A stretch of 64,000 bases of DNA from Streptomyces sp. NBC_01353. GTDB taxonomy: Bacteria; Actinomycetota; Actinomycetes; Streptomycetales; Streptomycetaceae. Below, one piece after another: positions 63,680-64,000 of the stretch. Below the pieces are notes generated by a model. That model was given only the letters and a program-made list of their open reading frames with translations, did not search any database and was not told the origin of the DNA. The DNA lies in the NCBI RefSeq assembly GCF_036237275.1, contig NZ_CP108352.1, positions 4,960,001-5,024,000 of the forward strand, given 5' to 3'. The position numbers and the translations under genes are program-made. The stretch's first letter is position 1. The number at the start of each line of letters is the position of its first letter.

Positions 63680-63716
63680 GTAGGAGCCTCCGGAGGACAA
63701 GGGAAGGGGTACGGGC

Positions 63717-64000
63717 ATGAGTGACGAGACGTACGCGGAGCTGGCGGCGGTAGGGCCGTACGGGGTCCACCCCGGGCACGCCCTGATCACGATGGTCGAA
63801 CCGCACCCGGGCCACGAGTACGCCTACAACCGCTGGTACGAGGACGACCACTACTACGCGGGCGCGATGGCGATGCCCTGGATGTTCGCCGGCCGCCGCT
63901 GGGTCGCCACCCGTGACCTCCAGGGACTGCGCACCCCGGAGAAGTCCGCCGTCGCCCAGCCCGTCACGGCCGGCTGCTACCTCTCCACGTACTGGGTCAC
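63717..64000 (+). CDS. Probable EthD/dimeric alpha-beta barrel-type protein, cut at window end
   Basis: The frame runs from ATG 63717, after GGAGGACAAGGG, to the window edge; the first 94 residues are visible. HALITMVEPHPGHEYAYNRWYEDDHYYAGAMAMPWM shows the 'Y-x-RWY-x-x-H' and 'MPWMFAGRRW' order seen in small dimeric alpha-beta barrel proteins such as EthD relatives that assist monooxygenase or polyketide reactions. The family call is tentative because the C-terminus is missing. Divergent from an SDR and under operator copy 10. Confidence 0.55.
   Translation, partial: MSDETYAELAAVGPYGVHPGHALITMVEPHPGHEYAYNRWYEDDHYYAGAMAMPWMFAGRRWVATRDLQGLRTPEKSAVAQPVTAGCYLSTYWV

Overview
This window is chromosomal DNA from a high-GC actinomycete, almost certainly a Streptomyces. 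The evidence is very high third-position GC, frequent GTG starts, ATGA/GTGA start-stop overlaps, the futalosine menaquinone genes, the F420 gene fbiC and above all a recognisable afsK / afsS-afsR locus. I see no rRNA, tRNA, prophage, insertion sequence or CRISPR array. About 62 protein genes are listed; the first and last run off the window.

Layout. 1-10 kb: a membrane-anchored periplasmic-binding-type protein with a partner P-loop ATPase; a 2OG-oxygenase / cytosine-deaminase-like pair with a GntR regulator; a PadR-HAAS pair; an FMN reductase; an EamA exporter and a LysR regulator. 10-19 kb: menaquinone genes (UbiD-type decarboxylase, MqnP, UbiX-type flavin prenyltransferase, MqnE) interspersed with a rhomboid protease and an Lrp regulator, then a DAACS symporter preceded by a cysteine-rich leader peptide. 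19-26 kb: DUF4242 protein, PdxH-like oxidase, FAD monooxygenase, thiolase-like protein, acyl-CoA dehydrogenase, deazaflavin-type reductase and a TetR regulator. 26-39 kb: VOC protein, AfsK kinase, an acyl-CoA catabolic block (thiolase, DUF35, enoyl-CoA hydratase, CoA ligase), an LppU-like protein, AfsS and AfsR. 39-47 kb: amidohydrolases, two LLM (luciferase-like) oxidoreductases, an SDR and an aldehyde dehydrogenase. 47-64 kb: APC permease, orphan conservon-type sensor kinase, acetyltransferases, Tat-exported PHP hydrolase, fbiC, a degenerate ADP-ribosylglycohydrolase, an SSS symporter and an SDR.

The most striking unlisted structure is a 17-bp palindrome, consensus TCTGACGGnnCGTCAGA, found ten times. 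Every copy is intergenic. Most lie 11-31 bp before a start codon, at the promoters of the thiolases, acyl-CoA dehydrogenase, CoA ligase, amidohydrolase, LLM and SDR genes between 22.9 and 63.7 kb. I read this as one dispersed regulon for CoA-linked catabolism of an unknown substrate, probably under a TetR-family repressor; the TetR gene at 25245-25892 is the best local candidate. Several regulon members belong to flavin/F420-using families, and fbiC, which makes the F420 precursor, lies in the same window.

A second theme is the AfsK-AfsR-AfsS cascade: kinase, transcriptional activator and the small repetitive output protein are all here, with a tandem 11-bp AfsR-type operator at afsS. Part of the palindrome regulon sits between afsK and afsS-afsR. 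Names resting on S. coelicolor locus order are from memory and are marked as such.
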